64,000 nucleotides of DNA, taken from the NCBI RefSeq assembly GCF_001552435.1, contig NZ_BCRE01000043.1, positions 1 to 64,000 on the forward strand. The letters are read 5' to 3'. Source of the DNA: Kribbia dieselivorans NBRC 106261 (GTDB lineage: Bacteria; Actinomycetota; Actinomycetes; Actinomycetales; Dermatophilaceae). Shown in pieces: positions 32,221 through 40,767 of the stretch. Under the pieces are notes generated by a model. It was given only the letters and a program-made list of their open reading frames with translations, had not been told where the DNA came from and searched no databases. Position 1 is the stretch's first letter. The number at the start of each line of letters is the position of its first letter. The position numbers and the translations under genes are program-made.

Positions 32221-33618
32221 TCAGAAGTTGATCATGTGACCGGAGATGCCCTCGACGGCCTCCTTGACGGCCTCGGTCAGCGTCGGGTGCGCGAAGACGT
32301 TGCGGCTGACCTCGTCCGCGGTGAGGTCCCACTTCTGGGCCAGCGTCAGCACCGGCAGGAGCTCGGTGGTGTCCGGGCCGATCATGTGGGCACCGAGGAT
32401 CTCGTTGTATGTCGCGTCGGCGACGACCTTGACGAAGCCGACGGTCTCGCCCAGGCCGCTGGCCTTGCCGTTGGCGCTGAAGGGGAACGTCGCGGTCTTG
32501 ACGTCGTAACCGCGCTCCTTGGCCTGGGCCTCGGAGTACCCGAACGAGCCGATCTGCGGGTGGCAGTAGGTCGCGCGCGGGATGAAGTCGTAGTCGATCG
32601 GCATCGTCTCGGCGCCGGCCATCGTCTCGGCGGCGACGATGCCCATGGCCTCGGCGACGTGCGCGAGCATCATCTTGGCGGTGACGTCACCGATGGCGTA
32701 CACGTTCGGCACGTTGGTGCGGCAGTACTCGTCGATGGCGATCGCGCCACGTTCGGTGAGCTGGACTCCGAGGTTCTCCAGGCCGTAGCCCTGCGTGCGC
32801 GGGGCGAAACCGATGGCCGAGAGCATCTTGTCGGCCTCGAGCACCTGCTGGTCGCCGCCGGCGGCCGGTGAGACGGTCACGCGCACGCCGGAGCCGGTGT
32901 CCTCCACCGACTCGACCTTCGTGCCGAGCATGACCTTGACGCCGAGCTTCTTGTACTGCTTGAGCAGCTCCTTGGAGACGTCGGCATCCTCGGTCGGGAC
33001 CATGCGGTCGAGGAACTCGACGATCGTCACATCGACGCCGAAGTTCGTCATGACGTAGGCGAACTCGACGCCGATGGCGCCGGAGCCGGCGATGATGATC
33101 GAGTTCGGCAGGTTCGGATCGAGGATCTGCTCCTCGTAGGTGACGACGTTCTGGCTGACCTGGACACCGGGGAGCATGCGGGTCACGGCGCCGGTGGCGA
33201 TGATGAGGTTGTCGAAGGTCAGGTCGCGCTGACCACCGTCGTTGAGCGCCACCGACATCGAGGTCGGGCTGGTCAGCGTCCCCCACCCGTCGATCTCGGT
33301 GATCTTGTTCTTCTTCATGAGGAAGTGGACGCCCTTGACGATGCCCTCGGAGACCTGACGGCTGCGCGCGTGGGTCGGGCCGTAGGACATCGTGGCGTCA
33401 CCCTCGATGCCGAACCTCTTCTTGTCGTGGGTCAAGGTGTGCGCGAGTTCGGCGTTCTTGAGCAGCGCCTTGGACGGGATACACCCGACGTTGAGGCACA
33501 CGCCGCCCCAGTACTTCTTCTCCACCACGGCCACCTTGAGACCGAGTTGAGAGGCGCGAATCGCCGAGACGTAACCACCAGGACCTGCACCGAGCACCAC
33601 GAGATCGAAGTCAGCCAT
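32221..33618 (-). CDS. lpd: Dihydrolipoyl dehydrogenase
   Basis: A 465-residue flavoprotein disulphide reductase, the E3 of 2-oxo acid dehydrogenase complexes. The FAD motif [16 protein letters not shown] is at the start, the redox-active pair is C41/C46 in [13 protein letters not shown], the NAD site is [16 protein letters not shown], and HAHPTLTE-type [12 protein letters not shown] near the end holds the catalytic His. ATG at 33618 is chosen by family alignment. TAGGCT at 33626-33631 lies seven bases upstream, suggesting leaderless transcription. An 11-bp tandem duplication spans the stop codon region (32206-32227). Confidence 0.96.
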   Translation of the reverse strand: MADFDLVVLGAGPGGYVSAIRASQLGLKVAVVEKKYWGGVCLNVGCIPSKALLKNAELAHTLTHDKKRFGIEGDATMSYGPTHARSRQVSEGIVKGVHFLMKKNKITEIDGWGTLTSPTSMSVALNDGGQRDLTFDNLIIATGAVTRMLPGVQVSQNVVTYEEQILDPNLPNSIIIAGSGAIGVEFAYVMTNFGVDVTIVEFLDRMVPTEDADVSKELLKQYKKLGVKVMLGTKVESVEDTGSGVRVTVSPAAGGDQQVLEADKMLSAIGFAPRTQGYGLENLGVQLTERGAIAIDEYCRTNVPNVYAIGDVTAKMMLAHVAEAMGIVAAETMAGAETMPIDYDFIPRATYCHPQIGSFGYSEAQAKERGYDVKTATFPFSANGKASGLGETVGFVKVVADATYNEILGAHMIGPDTTELLPVLTLAQKWDLTADEVSRNVFAHPTLTEAVKEAVEGISGHMINF

Positions 33619-33701
33619 GAGCGCCAGCCTAGTGGCCCGCATCACCCGATCGGAGCCCGGCCTCCGACCTCGTCACCTGCCGGCGGGAACCGCCCGTCGG
33701 C

Positions 33702-34130
33702 TCAGAGGTTCGGGAACCAGATGCCGATCTCGCGCGTGGCCGACTCCGGCGAATCGGAGCCGTGCACGATGTTCTGCTGGACCGCGGTGCCCCAGTCGCG
33801 GCTGAGGTCTCCGCGGATCGTGCCCGGCGCGGCGTCGGTCGGGTTCGTCGCCCCGGCCAGCGACCGGAACCCCGGGATGCAGCCCTGACCCTCGATGACC
33901 ACCGCGGCGATCGGGCCGGAGGACATGAACTCGACGAGCGGCTCGTAGAACGGCTTGCCCTCGTGCTCGGCGTAGTGCGCGGCCAGCTGCTCCCGCGTCG
34001 GGGTGAGCACGGCCAGCGCGGCCAAGGTGTACCCCTTGGCCTCGATCCGGCGCAGCACCTCACCGGTGAGTCCGCGACGAAAACCGTCGGGCTTGACGAG
34101 GACCAGGGAGCGTTCCGTCTGAGAAGTCAC
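33702..34130 (-). CDS. ndk: Nucleoside diphosphate kinase
   Basis: A 142-residue enzyme balancing nucleoside triphosphates. SLVLVKPDGFRRG starts the ATP site, and the phospho-histidine is H123 in NIVHGSDSPESA. The length and sequence are standard. The GTG start lies six bases from TAGGCT (34137-34142); this -10-like box overlaps the end of the DUF4233 gene, so ndk may have its own leaderless promoter besides operon transcription. folC-DUF4233-ndk is a conserved actinobacterial order, here split upstream. Confidence 0.97.
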   Translation of the reverse strand: MTSQTERSLVLVKPDGFRRGLTGEVLRRIEAKGYTLAALAVLTPTREQLAAHYAEHEGKPFYEPLVEFMSSGPIAAVVIEGQGCIPGFRSLAGATNPTDAAPGTIRGDLSRDWGTAVQQNIVHGSDSPESATREIGIWFPNL

Positions 34131-34139
34131 GTCGTCAGC

Positions 34140-34529
34140 CTAGCGAGGGTCGGGGTCGGCTCCCCCGGCAGCCTCACGCTCCCGCGCAGCCACCTCGGCG
34201 TCGATCCGGCGACCTTGCACGAGGCACACCACCCAGAGCAACAGGAACACCAGCCCGGCCAGGAACATCATCGGCACGAACAGCCCGCTGATGAGCACGA
34301 GGATCTGCAGCGCCCAGCCGAGGGTCAGCCCGAACGGTCGGCGAATCAGCCCGGCGCCGACCACGAACGCCACGGCGAGCGCGCACAGCGGCCAGAAGAG
34401 GTCGGCGCCCCGTCCGCCCAGCCCGCGGGCCACGAGGGCCCCGAAGAAGACGATCACCGATTCCGTGCCCAGGATGACGGCCAACATGCGCCAGGTGAAC
34501 TTGCCCAGGGGGCCGCGGAACAGTGACAT
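34140..34529 (-). CDS. DUF4233 membrane protein
   Basis: A 129-residue membrane protein with four hydrophobic helices. The start MSLFRGPLGKFTWRMLAVILGTESVIVFF is typical of the DUF4233 family, which lies between folC and ndk in most actinobacteria; function is unknown. The C-terminus is charged and cytoplasmic (RRIDAEVAAREREAAG). TACGCT at 34538-34543, eight bases before the ATG, may be its -10. In this window folC is not adjacent: about 2 kb of plus-strand genes separate them. Confidence 0.85.
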   Translation of the reverse strand: MSLFRGPLGKFTWRMLAVILGTESVIVFFGALVARGLGGRGADLFWPLCALAVAFVVGAGLIRRPFGLTLGWALQILVLISGLFVPMMFLAGLVFLLLWVVCLVQGRRIDAEVAAREREAAGGADPDPR

Positions 34530-34581
34530 GGGGCCCAAGCGTAGGCGGCGATGCCCGGCAAGCTGTGATTGGCTGCCTCGG

Positions 34582-35253
34582 GTGACCACGGAGAACGCCC
34601 CCACCAACGGCAGTCCCGCCGAAAGGCCGACGAACCCCGATTCCATCGCGCCGGCAGTATTGCGCCGCACGGTGATCATCGTCGCCCTGCTCAACCTCGC
34701 CTACTTCTTCATCGAGGCGACGGTGGCCTGGCGGATCGGGTCGGTCGCCCTGCTGGCGGACTCGGTCGACTTCCTGGAGGACACGGCGGTCAATCTGCTC
34801 ATCGCCCTGGCCCTGGGCTGGTCGCTCCACCGACGCGCCATGATGGGCAAGGTCATGGCGGGCATCATCCTCCTGCCGGCGATCGCGGCCCTGTGGCAGG
34901 CCATCGAGAAGTTCGGCGATCCGCAACCACCGGCAGTGCTCTCCCTGGTCCTCACCGCCGGCGGCGCGCTGGTCGTCAACTCCGTCTGTGCCGCGATGCT
35001 GGCCAACATGCGTCACCACGGCGGCAGCATGTCGACCGCCGCATTCCTGGCCGCGCGCAACGACGTCTACGCCAACGCCGCAATCATCCTCATGGCCGGG
35101 GTGACGGCACTGACCCACTCGGGCTGGCCGGACATCATCCTCGGACTGGCGATCGTGCTGCTCAACGGGTCGGCGGCCAAGGAGGTCTGGGAGGTGGCCG
35201 AGGAGGAGCGGCTCGCCGCCCGCGCCCTGGCCGGAGAAGCGATCGACGACTGA
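34582..35253 (+). CDS. Cation-efflux (CDF-like) transporter, short form
   Basis: A 223-residue membrane protein with about six helices. SVALLADSVDFLEDTAVN is the metal-site helix of cation diffusion facilitators, with Asp residues in the usual spacing; a second site is suggested by AAFLAARNDVYANAAIILMAG. The C-terminal cytoplasmic metal-binding domain of most CDF proteins is absent. The metal is unknown. GTG at 34582 is chosen because the upstream frame overlaps the divergent DUF4233 gene. It begins a plus-strand group that interrupts the folC-ndk block. Confidence 0.75.
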   Translation: MTTENAPTNGSPAERPTNPDSIAPAVLRRTVIIVALLNLAYFFIEATVAWRIGSVALLADSVDFLEDTAVNLLIALALGWSLHRRAMMGKVMAGIILLPAIAALWQAIEKFGDPQPPAVLSLVLTAGGALVVNSVCAAMLANMRHHGGSMSTAAFLAARNDVYANAAIILMAGVTALTHSGWPDIILGLAIVLLNGSAAKEVWEVAEEERLAARALAGEAIDD

Positions 35254-35329
35254 GTCACCGACACGCGGGCGCGGTGGTGGCCCTGGTCGCGCTCTCCCCT
35301 AGATTGGACAGCGCCCCCGAGGAGGTGTC

Positions 35330-35722
35330 ATGAGCAAGTCGCTCACCCAGATCGCACAGTTTCGCAACCCCGGCGCCGTCATGGCCGTGCTGGTGCTGGT
35401 CGGGGCGGCCGTGACCTCCCTCGGCGCCGCCGTGGGTGGTCGCTGGTCGATGGCCCGAATCCCCGAGGCCGGTCCCGATGCCCACCCCATCTGGATGAGT
35501 CTGCTCGCCCTGACCCTCGTGTTGGGTGGAGCATTGATCGGAGCGCTGATCGCCGCGGGCATCTTCGCCGCCGCCTGTGTCGCGGCCTACTACCCGCTAC
35601 GTCACCGACTCGGCGACGGCATCCACGATCACCGTGACGAGAGTCCCGACGAGGGCACGGCGGGGTTGGCCGACCTCTTCGACCAAGCCGATCTCGTCGA
35701 CGTCCGAGGCGTAAAATCCTGA
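35330..35722 (+). CDS. Two-helix membrane protein, unknown function
   Basis: A 130-residue protein with two strong hydrophobic segments (about residues 16-38 and 55-88) and an acidic, Asp/Glu/His-rich tail. No family is recognised. GAGGAGG eight or so bases before the ATG at 35330 and an upstream CCTAGATT, a possible -10, support it. The lipoprotein gene starts two bases after its stop, so the two are likely co-expressed. Confidence 0.65.
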   Translation: MSKSLTQIAQFRNPGAVMAVLVLVGAAVTSLGAAVGGRWSMARIPEAGPDAHPIWMSLLALTLVLGGALIGALIAAGIFAAACVAAYYPLRHRLGDGIHDHRDESPDEGTAGLADLFDQADLVDVRGVKS

Positions 35723-35724
35723 GA

Positions 35725-36558
35725 ATGACCCGCTCCTCGCGCCGTTCTGGCCTGGTGGTCATCACCCTCGCCGGTGCCATGGCACTGACCGGGTGCGGCG
35801 GTGGTTCGCAGCCCCCCGCCGCGTCGGACACCACGACGTCCTCGACCACATCCACCACCTCGTCGACGTCGACCAGTTCGACGCCCGACACGTCCACGTC
35901 GAGCACGACGTCGACCTCCAGTACGTCAACCTCCAGTACCTCGAGCACCTCGAGTACCTCAGAACCGTCGACGTCAGGCGACTCCGCGGTCATCACCAGA
36001 CGACTGCCCGGCGCGGAGGTGGCCAGCATCGTCTTCCCCGCCGCCGGGTTCTCGAAGTACGACTCACCGCGGGATGTGGCCGAACACTTCGCGGAGGACT
36101 ACATCGGCTTCACCGATCCGCGCATCGGCAGTTTCCAGCAGGGCGACAGTCGCTCCGGTGAGGTGCCGGTGCGACCGACGCGCCGTGGGCCGGTGACGAC
36201 GGTGCTGGTGCGCAAGATGAGTGACCAACGGTGGTACGTCATCGCCGCCACCACGCCCCAGATCGAGATCACCCGACCGCGGGCCAGCAGCCGGATCACC
36301 TCCCCGGTGCGCGTGACCGGGCGGGCCAGCGCCTTCGAGGGCAACGTCCTGGTCCAGGTCCGACGCGGCACGGCCGGCAAGGTCCTCGGACAGGCACCGG
36401 TGACCGGTCGTGGTGACGGTGTCCTGGGTCCGTACACCGGCCGGGTGCGGTTCACCAACCCTGGCAGCGGCCGAGGCGCGATGGTCTACCTCATCGACAG
36501 CCCCAAGGACGGCAGCATCTGGCAGGCCGCGGCCATCCCGATCGGCTTCACGAGGTAG
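35725..36558 (+). CDS. Lipoprotein with Ser/Thr-rich stalk and Gmad2 Ig-like domain
   Basis: A 277-residue secreted protein. The signal peptide ends in the lipobox LTGC near residue 26. Residues about 33-88 are almost only Ser, Thr and Asp/Pro, a likely glycosylated stalk through the cell wall. The C-terminal 90 residues (ITRPRASSRITSPVRVTGRASAFEGNVLVQV in part) match the Gmad2 immunoglobulin-like domain found in spore germination and actinobacterial lipoproteins. Function is unknown. TAAAAT at 35712-35717, seven bases before the ATG, suggests a start of transcription at the gene itself. Confidence 0.8.
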   Translation: MTRSSRRSGLVVITLAGAMALTGCGGGSQPPAASDTTTSSTTSTTSSTSTSSTPDTSTSSTTSTSSTSTSSTSSTSSTSEPSTSGDSAVITRRLPGAEVASIVFPAAGFSKYDSPRDVAEHFAEDYIGFTDPRIGSFQQGDSRSGEVPVRPTRRGPVTTVLVRKMSDQRWYVIAATTPQIEITRPRASSRITSPVRVTGRASAFEGNVLVQVRRGTAGKVLGQAPVTGRGDGVLGPYTGRVRFTNPGSGRGAMVYLIDSPKDGSIWQAAAIPIGFTR

Positions 36559-36573
36559 CGGAGCGTCGTCCGC

Positions 36574-37968
36574 TCACGCCGACTCGACGCCGAGCAGTAG
36601 GCGCACGTCGGCCGCGGTCGTCACCGACCCGGTCGCGAGCACGCCTCCGGCCACGCCGCCCTCGTCGGCCAGTTCAGCTGCGAGATCCAGTGCGTCGGGC
36701 AGCGCCTCGACCACCGTGACCCGGTGCTCGCCGAACACCTCGCCGGCGAGCTGACCGAGTTCATCGGGGCGCATCGACCGCGGCGAGGTCGACCGCGACA
36801 CCACGACGTGGTCGAGCACGGGCTCGAGCGCCTCCATGATGCCGACCGCGTCCTTGTCCTTGAGGATCGCCAGCACACCCACGAGGCGGGTGAAGGTGAA
36901 CTCCTCCTCCAGCGCCTGGCGCAGGGCGACGGCTCCGTGCGGGTTGTGCGCAGCGTCGACGATGACGGTCGGGCTGCGGCGCACGATCTCCAGGCGCCCG
37001 GGCGAGGTGACGTTCGCCAGCGCGCTGCGCAGGACGTCGTCGTTGAACGGCTGCTCTCCCCCGCCGAGGAACGCCTCGACCGCGGCAATCGCCAGGGCGG
37101 TGTTGCCGGCTTGATGAGCGCCATGCAGGGCCAGGAACAGGTCGGTGTGGTCGCCGGCCAGGCTCCGCACACTGATCTGCTGACCACCGACGGCCACGTC
37201 TCGGGTCAGGACGCCGAAGTCGCGGCCCTCGAGGCGCAGGTCGGCGCCGACCTCCTCGGCCCGCGCTCGGAGCACCTCGATCACCTCGTCCGCCTGTGGC
37301 GCGGACACCGTGATCGCGCCGGGCTTGATGATGCCGGCCTTCTCGGTGGCGACCTCCGTGAGCGTGTCGCCCAGGAAATGCTGGTGGTCCAACCCGACGG
37401 GGGTGACGACGCTGACGACCCCGTCGGCGACGTTGGTCGCGTCCCACCCCCCACCCATGCCGACCTCGACCACGGCGACATCGACCGGCGCGTCGGCGAA
37501 CGCCGCGTAGGCGACGACGACGAGGACCTCGAAGAACGTCATCCGCGGTCCACCGTCGGCGGCGGACCTGGCGTCGACCATCTCGACGAACGGGAGGATG
37601 TCGGCGTACGCGTCGAGGAATCGCTCGATGGAGACCGGCTGACCGCCGAGGCTGATCCGCTCGCGCAGGTGGTGAAGGTGCGGTGAGGTGAACCGGCCGA
37701 CGTTCAGACCGGACTCGCGCAGGATCTTCTCGATGATCCGCGCCGTGCTCGTCTTGCCATTGGTCCCGGTGACATGAATGACCGGGTACGCGTGTTGCGG
37801 CTGACCGGCGAGGTCCATGACCGCGGCGATCCGGTCCAGGCTCGGCTCGAGGTCATGCTCGGGAGCCCGCGCCAAGATGGCCTCCTCGGCCTCGCGCATC
37901 TGCTTGCGCAGGTCGAGTTGGCGGGCGGCTTCACGCTGAGCGGCATCGGGGGCTGGCATGCCGTCCAT
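36574..37968 (-). CDS. folC: Bifunctional folylpolyglutamate / dihydrofolate synthase
   Basis: A ligase of about 464 residues that adds glutamate to folates. The P-loop HVTGTNGKTSTA is near residue 65, followed by the omega-loop TSPHLHHLRERI. VEVGMGGGWDATNV and the C-terminal FVDAAHNPHG-type VDAAHNPHGAVAL are present. ATG at 37968 or 37959 are the likely starts; GTG at 37992 overlaps the end of the benR gene and is less likely. It normally precedes DUF4233-ndk; here it is separated from them, and the ben cluster lies on its 5' side. Confidence 0.93.
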   Translation of the reverse strand: MDGMPAPDAAQREAARQLDLRKQMREAEEAILARAPEHDLEPSLDRIAAVMDLAGQPQHAYPVIHVTGTNGKTSTARIIEKILRESGLNVGRFTSPHLHHLRERISLGGQPVSIERFLDAYADILPFVEMVDARSAADGGPRMTFFEVLVVVAYAAFADAPVDVAVVEVGMGGGWDATNVADGVVSVVTPVGLDHQHFLGDTLTEVATEKAGIIKPGAITVSAPQADEVIEVLRARAEEVGADLRLEGRDFGVLTRDVAVGGQQISVRSLAGDHTDLFLALHGAHQAGNTALAIAAVEAFLGGGEQPFNDDVLRSALANVTSPGRLEIVRRSPTVIVDAAHNPHGAVALRQALEEEFTFTRLVGVLAILKDKDAVGIMEALEPVLDHVVVSRSTSPRSMRPDELGQLAGEVFGEHRVTVVEALPDALDLAAELADEGGVAGGVLATGSVTTAADVRLLLGVESA

Positions 37969-37994
37969 TGTCGCGCACCCCGCGCGCACCAAGG

Positions 37995-40727
37995 TCAGTC
38001 GTCGCCCAATTCTGGATGCTCCGAGGCCAGGGCCGTGCGGCTCGTCACCCGGAGCTTGCCGTAGATGTGTGTCAAATGAAACTGCACCGTCTTGACCGAG
38101 ACGAACAACTGGTCGGCCACCTCTCGGTTGCCCAAGCCCCGCACGACGAGGCGCGCGACGGCCCGTTCCTGCGGAGTCAGGCTCGTCGGATCGACGGAGC
38201 GCGCCGCCGCCACTCCCCCCGCCTTGAGCTCGCGGTCTGCCTGCGCGGTGAGGGCCACCGCGCCGAGCGAGTCGAACAGCAACCGCGCCCGACGCAACTC
38301 ACCGTCGGCATCGCGCCGACTGCCGGCACGACGCAGCACCATGCCCAAGGCGAAATGCGCCCGACCGAGCTCCAGCGGCAGCGGCAAGGTCGCCAGGGCC
38401 GTCACGGCCTCGGTCGTCCGCTCGACCGCCGCCTTCGGATCACCCTGGGCCGCCTCCACCCGACCGCGAGCCACGGCCAGTCGGGCGCTCTGCGAGACGT
38501 GACCTCGTTCGGCGGCCAGCGCCTCATGCGGTCGCAGGAACAGGTCCGCCTCGTCCAGTCTCCCGGTGCCGACCAAGGCCGTGGCCCACAGGTGCTGCCA
38601 CGGCCAGAAGCCCGGCTCATCGACATCGGCGGGCATGGTCCCGGAGGCCAATGGCTCCAAGGCGTCCAGCACCGCCCCGTGCGCGTTGGCTGCATCGGCG
38701 ACCTCCGCCCGGGCCAGGGCGGCCGGCACGGCCATCACGGGATAGCCGTGAGCCCCGTCGCCAAGTCGGCGCAGATGCCAGGCCGAGGCCGAGTCATCGC
38801 CGCGCAGCACGGCCGCGGTGGCGCCGGTCCAGTGCAGCATGGGACCGATCAGCTCTATGCCGGTGAGTTCGAGCAGCGCCACCCCATCGTCGACCAGGCG
38901 CCGCGCCTCGTCCCACCGCCCCAGGAGGAGGTGGGCGCGGGCCAGCCAGGCATGGATCCACAACGAGATGCGCGCCGACACCTGGCCGGCACGATTCGAC
39001 AACGCCTCCTCGAACAGGTGGCGAGCCCGTTCCGGGTGGTCACGGGCCAGGAGGACCCAGCCATGGCCCAGCAGGGCCCGCTGGTGCTGAGCCGGCGGAA
39101 GACCGACCTTGGCCAGGGCACCATACTCGGTCAGGGCCGCGGGGCCTTGGCCGCTCATCGCCAGCCCGAGCCCGACGACCGCGGCCGACTCACTCCACGC
39201 GGGATCGTGCCGTTGGGCCAGGTCCATGCCTCGCGAGGCCCACTCCACGAGGTCCGCTCCACGCCACTGGGCCAAGGCATGGATCACCCGCCGCTGGGCG
39301 ATCGTCGCCGCCAAGGCGCGGTCCTCACCCACGTGCTGCCACGCGGTCTCCAGCAACGCACCGGCCTCCGCGGTCCTACCCCGCAAGGTGGCGAGATAGC
39401 CGCGAGCTGCCAGTGCCCCGGCCGAGTCAAGGACCTCCAGCTCGGGCAGGAGTGCCAGCGCCTCCGGCACCCGCCCGGCATCGAGCACCGCGTCCACTGC
39501 GGCGCGCAGTCGCTCGGCCGCCACCATCGGGTCGCTCGCCACGCGGCTGGCCAGCAACCACGCTTCGGATGCCTCACCCCACAGACCCTGCCGAGCCCGA
39601 CGGCGCGCGAACTCGACGAGGAGCGTGCCCAACTGCGGACCCGGCAGGGGTGCCGAGCGCACTCGGTGGCGCAGCTGTGCCCACTCATCGGTCACCACAT
39701 CGGCAGCGCGGGCATGCAGGTCGAGGCGCATCTCGAGCGGCATCAGATCGAGTACGGCCGGCGCGTCCATGGGATTCGGCTGCCCAAGCCTGACGGGGAT
39801 GTCACGGGTCAGCACCACGAGCAGCCCCGCCTCAATGGCAGCCGACAAGGCCGGCACCGGATCGGCGATCCGGCTGATGGCGACCGCATCAACCAGGGTG
39901 CACCCATGACCGAGAACGGCTGCCGAGCACACGAGGTCCCAGGCCGCTGGTGTGAGCCGTTCCAGCTTGGCCGCCACGGCCGCGCGGTGACTGAAGGGGG
40001 CGGGGAGTTCGGTGGTGGACACCTGCAGCACGGTCGCGGGCACTTGGTCGAGCAGTTCTTGGACCGCCCGTGGCGCGCCTCCTGTGTGGTCCCGCAAACG
40101 ACGAGCAGCGGTGGACGACAAGGGAATACGGTGTTCGACCAGAGCCAGTTGTCGCACGTCCTCACTGCGAAGCGGGGGCAGCGTCACCCGCAGAACGTCC
40201 GCTCCCTCCAGTGGGACCGGGAGCCGGTCGTGGTTCGGGACCGTGGCGGCGATCAGCACGAACAACGGAACGGGCGGGCGTCGGGCCCCGGACACCAGGG
40301 CTTGCAGCGAGAGGACATCGGCGTGCATCCCGCCCTCCACAGCGAGCAGAAGCGGCCCGCTGGCCAGTGCCACACATGCGTGCAACGCCACGACCTCCCG
40401 TTGGACCTCCTCGGGCCGTGCTCGCTGCTGCGACCAAGCACCCAGGTGCGCGCGGCCTCCGAGTCGGTGGCACAGCGCGTCCAGCACCCCACCTTGACGG
40501 CTCTGCTCCCACGCGAGGGCTTGCACCGGAGCCGGTGCTTCCCACCCTTGGTTGGCCAGTTGCGACCGGACCGCGGCGAGCACCTCCGAACTCCCCATTC
40601 CGGAAGCCCCGCTGATGCAGGCGACGCGTCCACTCCCGGTGGCGATGGCTTCGTCGGCCACACCGATCAGCCGTGCCACCTGGGCGATACGGCCGATCGG
40701 CGCGGGAACGGCGGCGGGGTTGGCCAT
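37995..40727 (-). CDS. benR: LuxR/LAL-type regulator, BenR-like
   Basis: A 910-residue regulator with an N-terminal AAA-like region, a long helical repeat (TPR-like) middle and a LuxR HTH at about residues 848-898 (LTPQERAVARLVVRGLGNREVADQL). It directly follows benD, the same place as the LuxR-type BenR in the Corynebacterium benABCD cluster (known), so it is the likely activator of benzoate use. The Walker A is degenerate: GASGMGSS at residues 40-47 lacks the lysine, so ATP switching may be lost. ATG at 40727 is chosen; a CTAGGTC motif shared with the benA promoter lies 12 bases upstream, suggesting autoregulation. Confidence 0.8.
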   Translation of the reverse strand: MANPAAVPAPIGRIAQVARLIGVADEAIATGSGRVACISGASGMGSSEVLAAVRSQLANQGWEAPAPVQALAWEQSRQGGVLDALCHRLGGRAHLGAWSQQRARPEEVQREVVALHACVALASGPLLLAVEGGMHADVLSLQALVSGARRPPVPLFVLIAATVPNHDRLPVPLEGADVLRVTLPPLRSEDVRQLALVEHRIPLSSTAARRLRDHTGGAPRAVQELLDQVPATVLQVSTTELPAPFSHRAAVAAKLERLTPAAWDLVCSAAVLGHGCTLVDAVAISRIADPVPALSAAIEAGLLVVLTRDIPVRLGQPNPMDAPAVLDLMPLEMRLDLHARAADVVTDEWAQLRHRVRSAPLPGPQLGTLLVEFARRRARQGLWGEASEAWLLASRVASDPMVAAERLRAAVDAVLDAGRVPEALALLPELEVLDSAGALAARGYLATLRGRTAEAGALLETAWQHVGEDRALAATIAQRRVIHALAQWRGADLVEWASRGMDLAQRHDPAWSESAAVVGLGLAMSGQGPAALTEYGALAKVGLPPAQHQRALLGHGWVLLARDHPERARHLFEEALSNRAGQVSARISLWIHAWLARAHLLLGRWDEARRLVDDGVALLELTGIELIGPMLHWTGATAAVLRGDDSASAWHLRRLGDGAHGYPVMAVPAALARAEVADAANAHGAVLDALEPLASGTMPADVDEPGFWPWQHLWATALVGTGRLDEADLFLRPHEALAAERGHVSQSARLAVARGRVEAAQGDPKAAVERTTEAVTALATLPLPLELGRAHFALGMVLRRAGSRRDADGELRRARLLFDSLGAVALTAQADRELKAGGVAAARSVDPTSLTPQERAVARLVVRGLGNREVADQLFVSVKTVQFHLTHIYGKLRVTSRTALASEHPELGDD

Positions 40728-40738
40728 GTGGAGCAACT

Positions 40739-40745
40739 CTAGGTC
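40739..40745 (-). promoter_or_regulatory. CTAGGTC motif before benR
   Basis: The 7-mer reads GACCTAG on the coding strand, 12 bases before the benR ATG. The same word occurs twice before benA in the same orientation. It is a candidate BenR half-site for autoregulation; CTAG is generally scarce in high-GC DNA, which makes the match more telling. Confidence 0.4.
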
Positions 40746-40767
40746 CCCAGCGTCTGTCCGGCGGCTG

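Noticed and set aside
35823-35990. Low-complexity DNA considered as a microsatellite or mobile repeat
   Set aside because: It is in frame and codes the Ser/Thr stalk of a lipoprotein; units are irregular.
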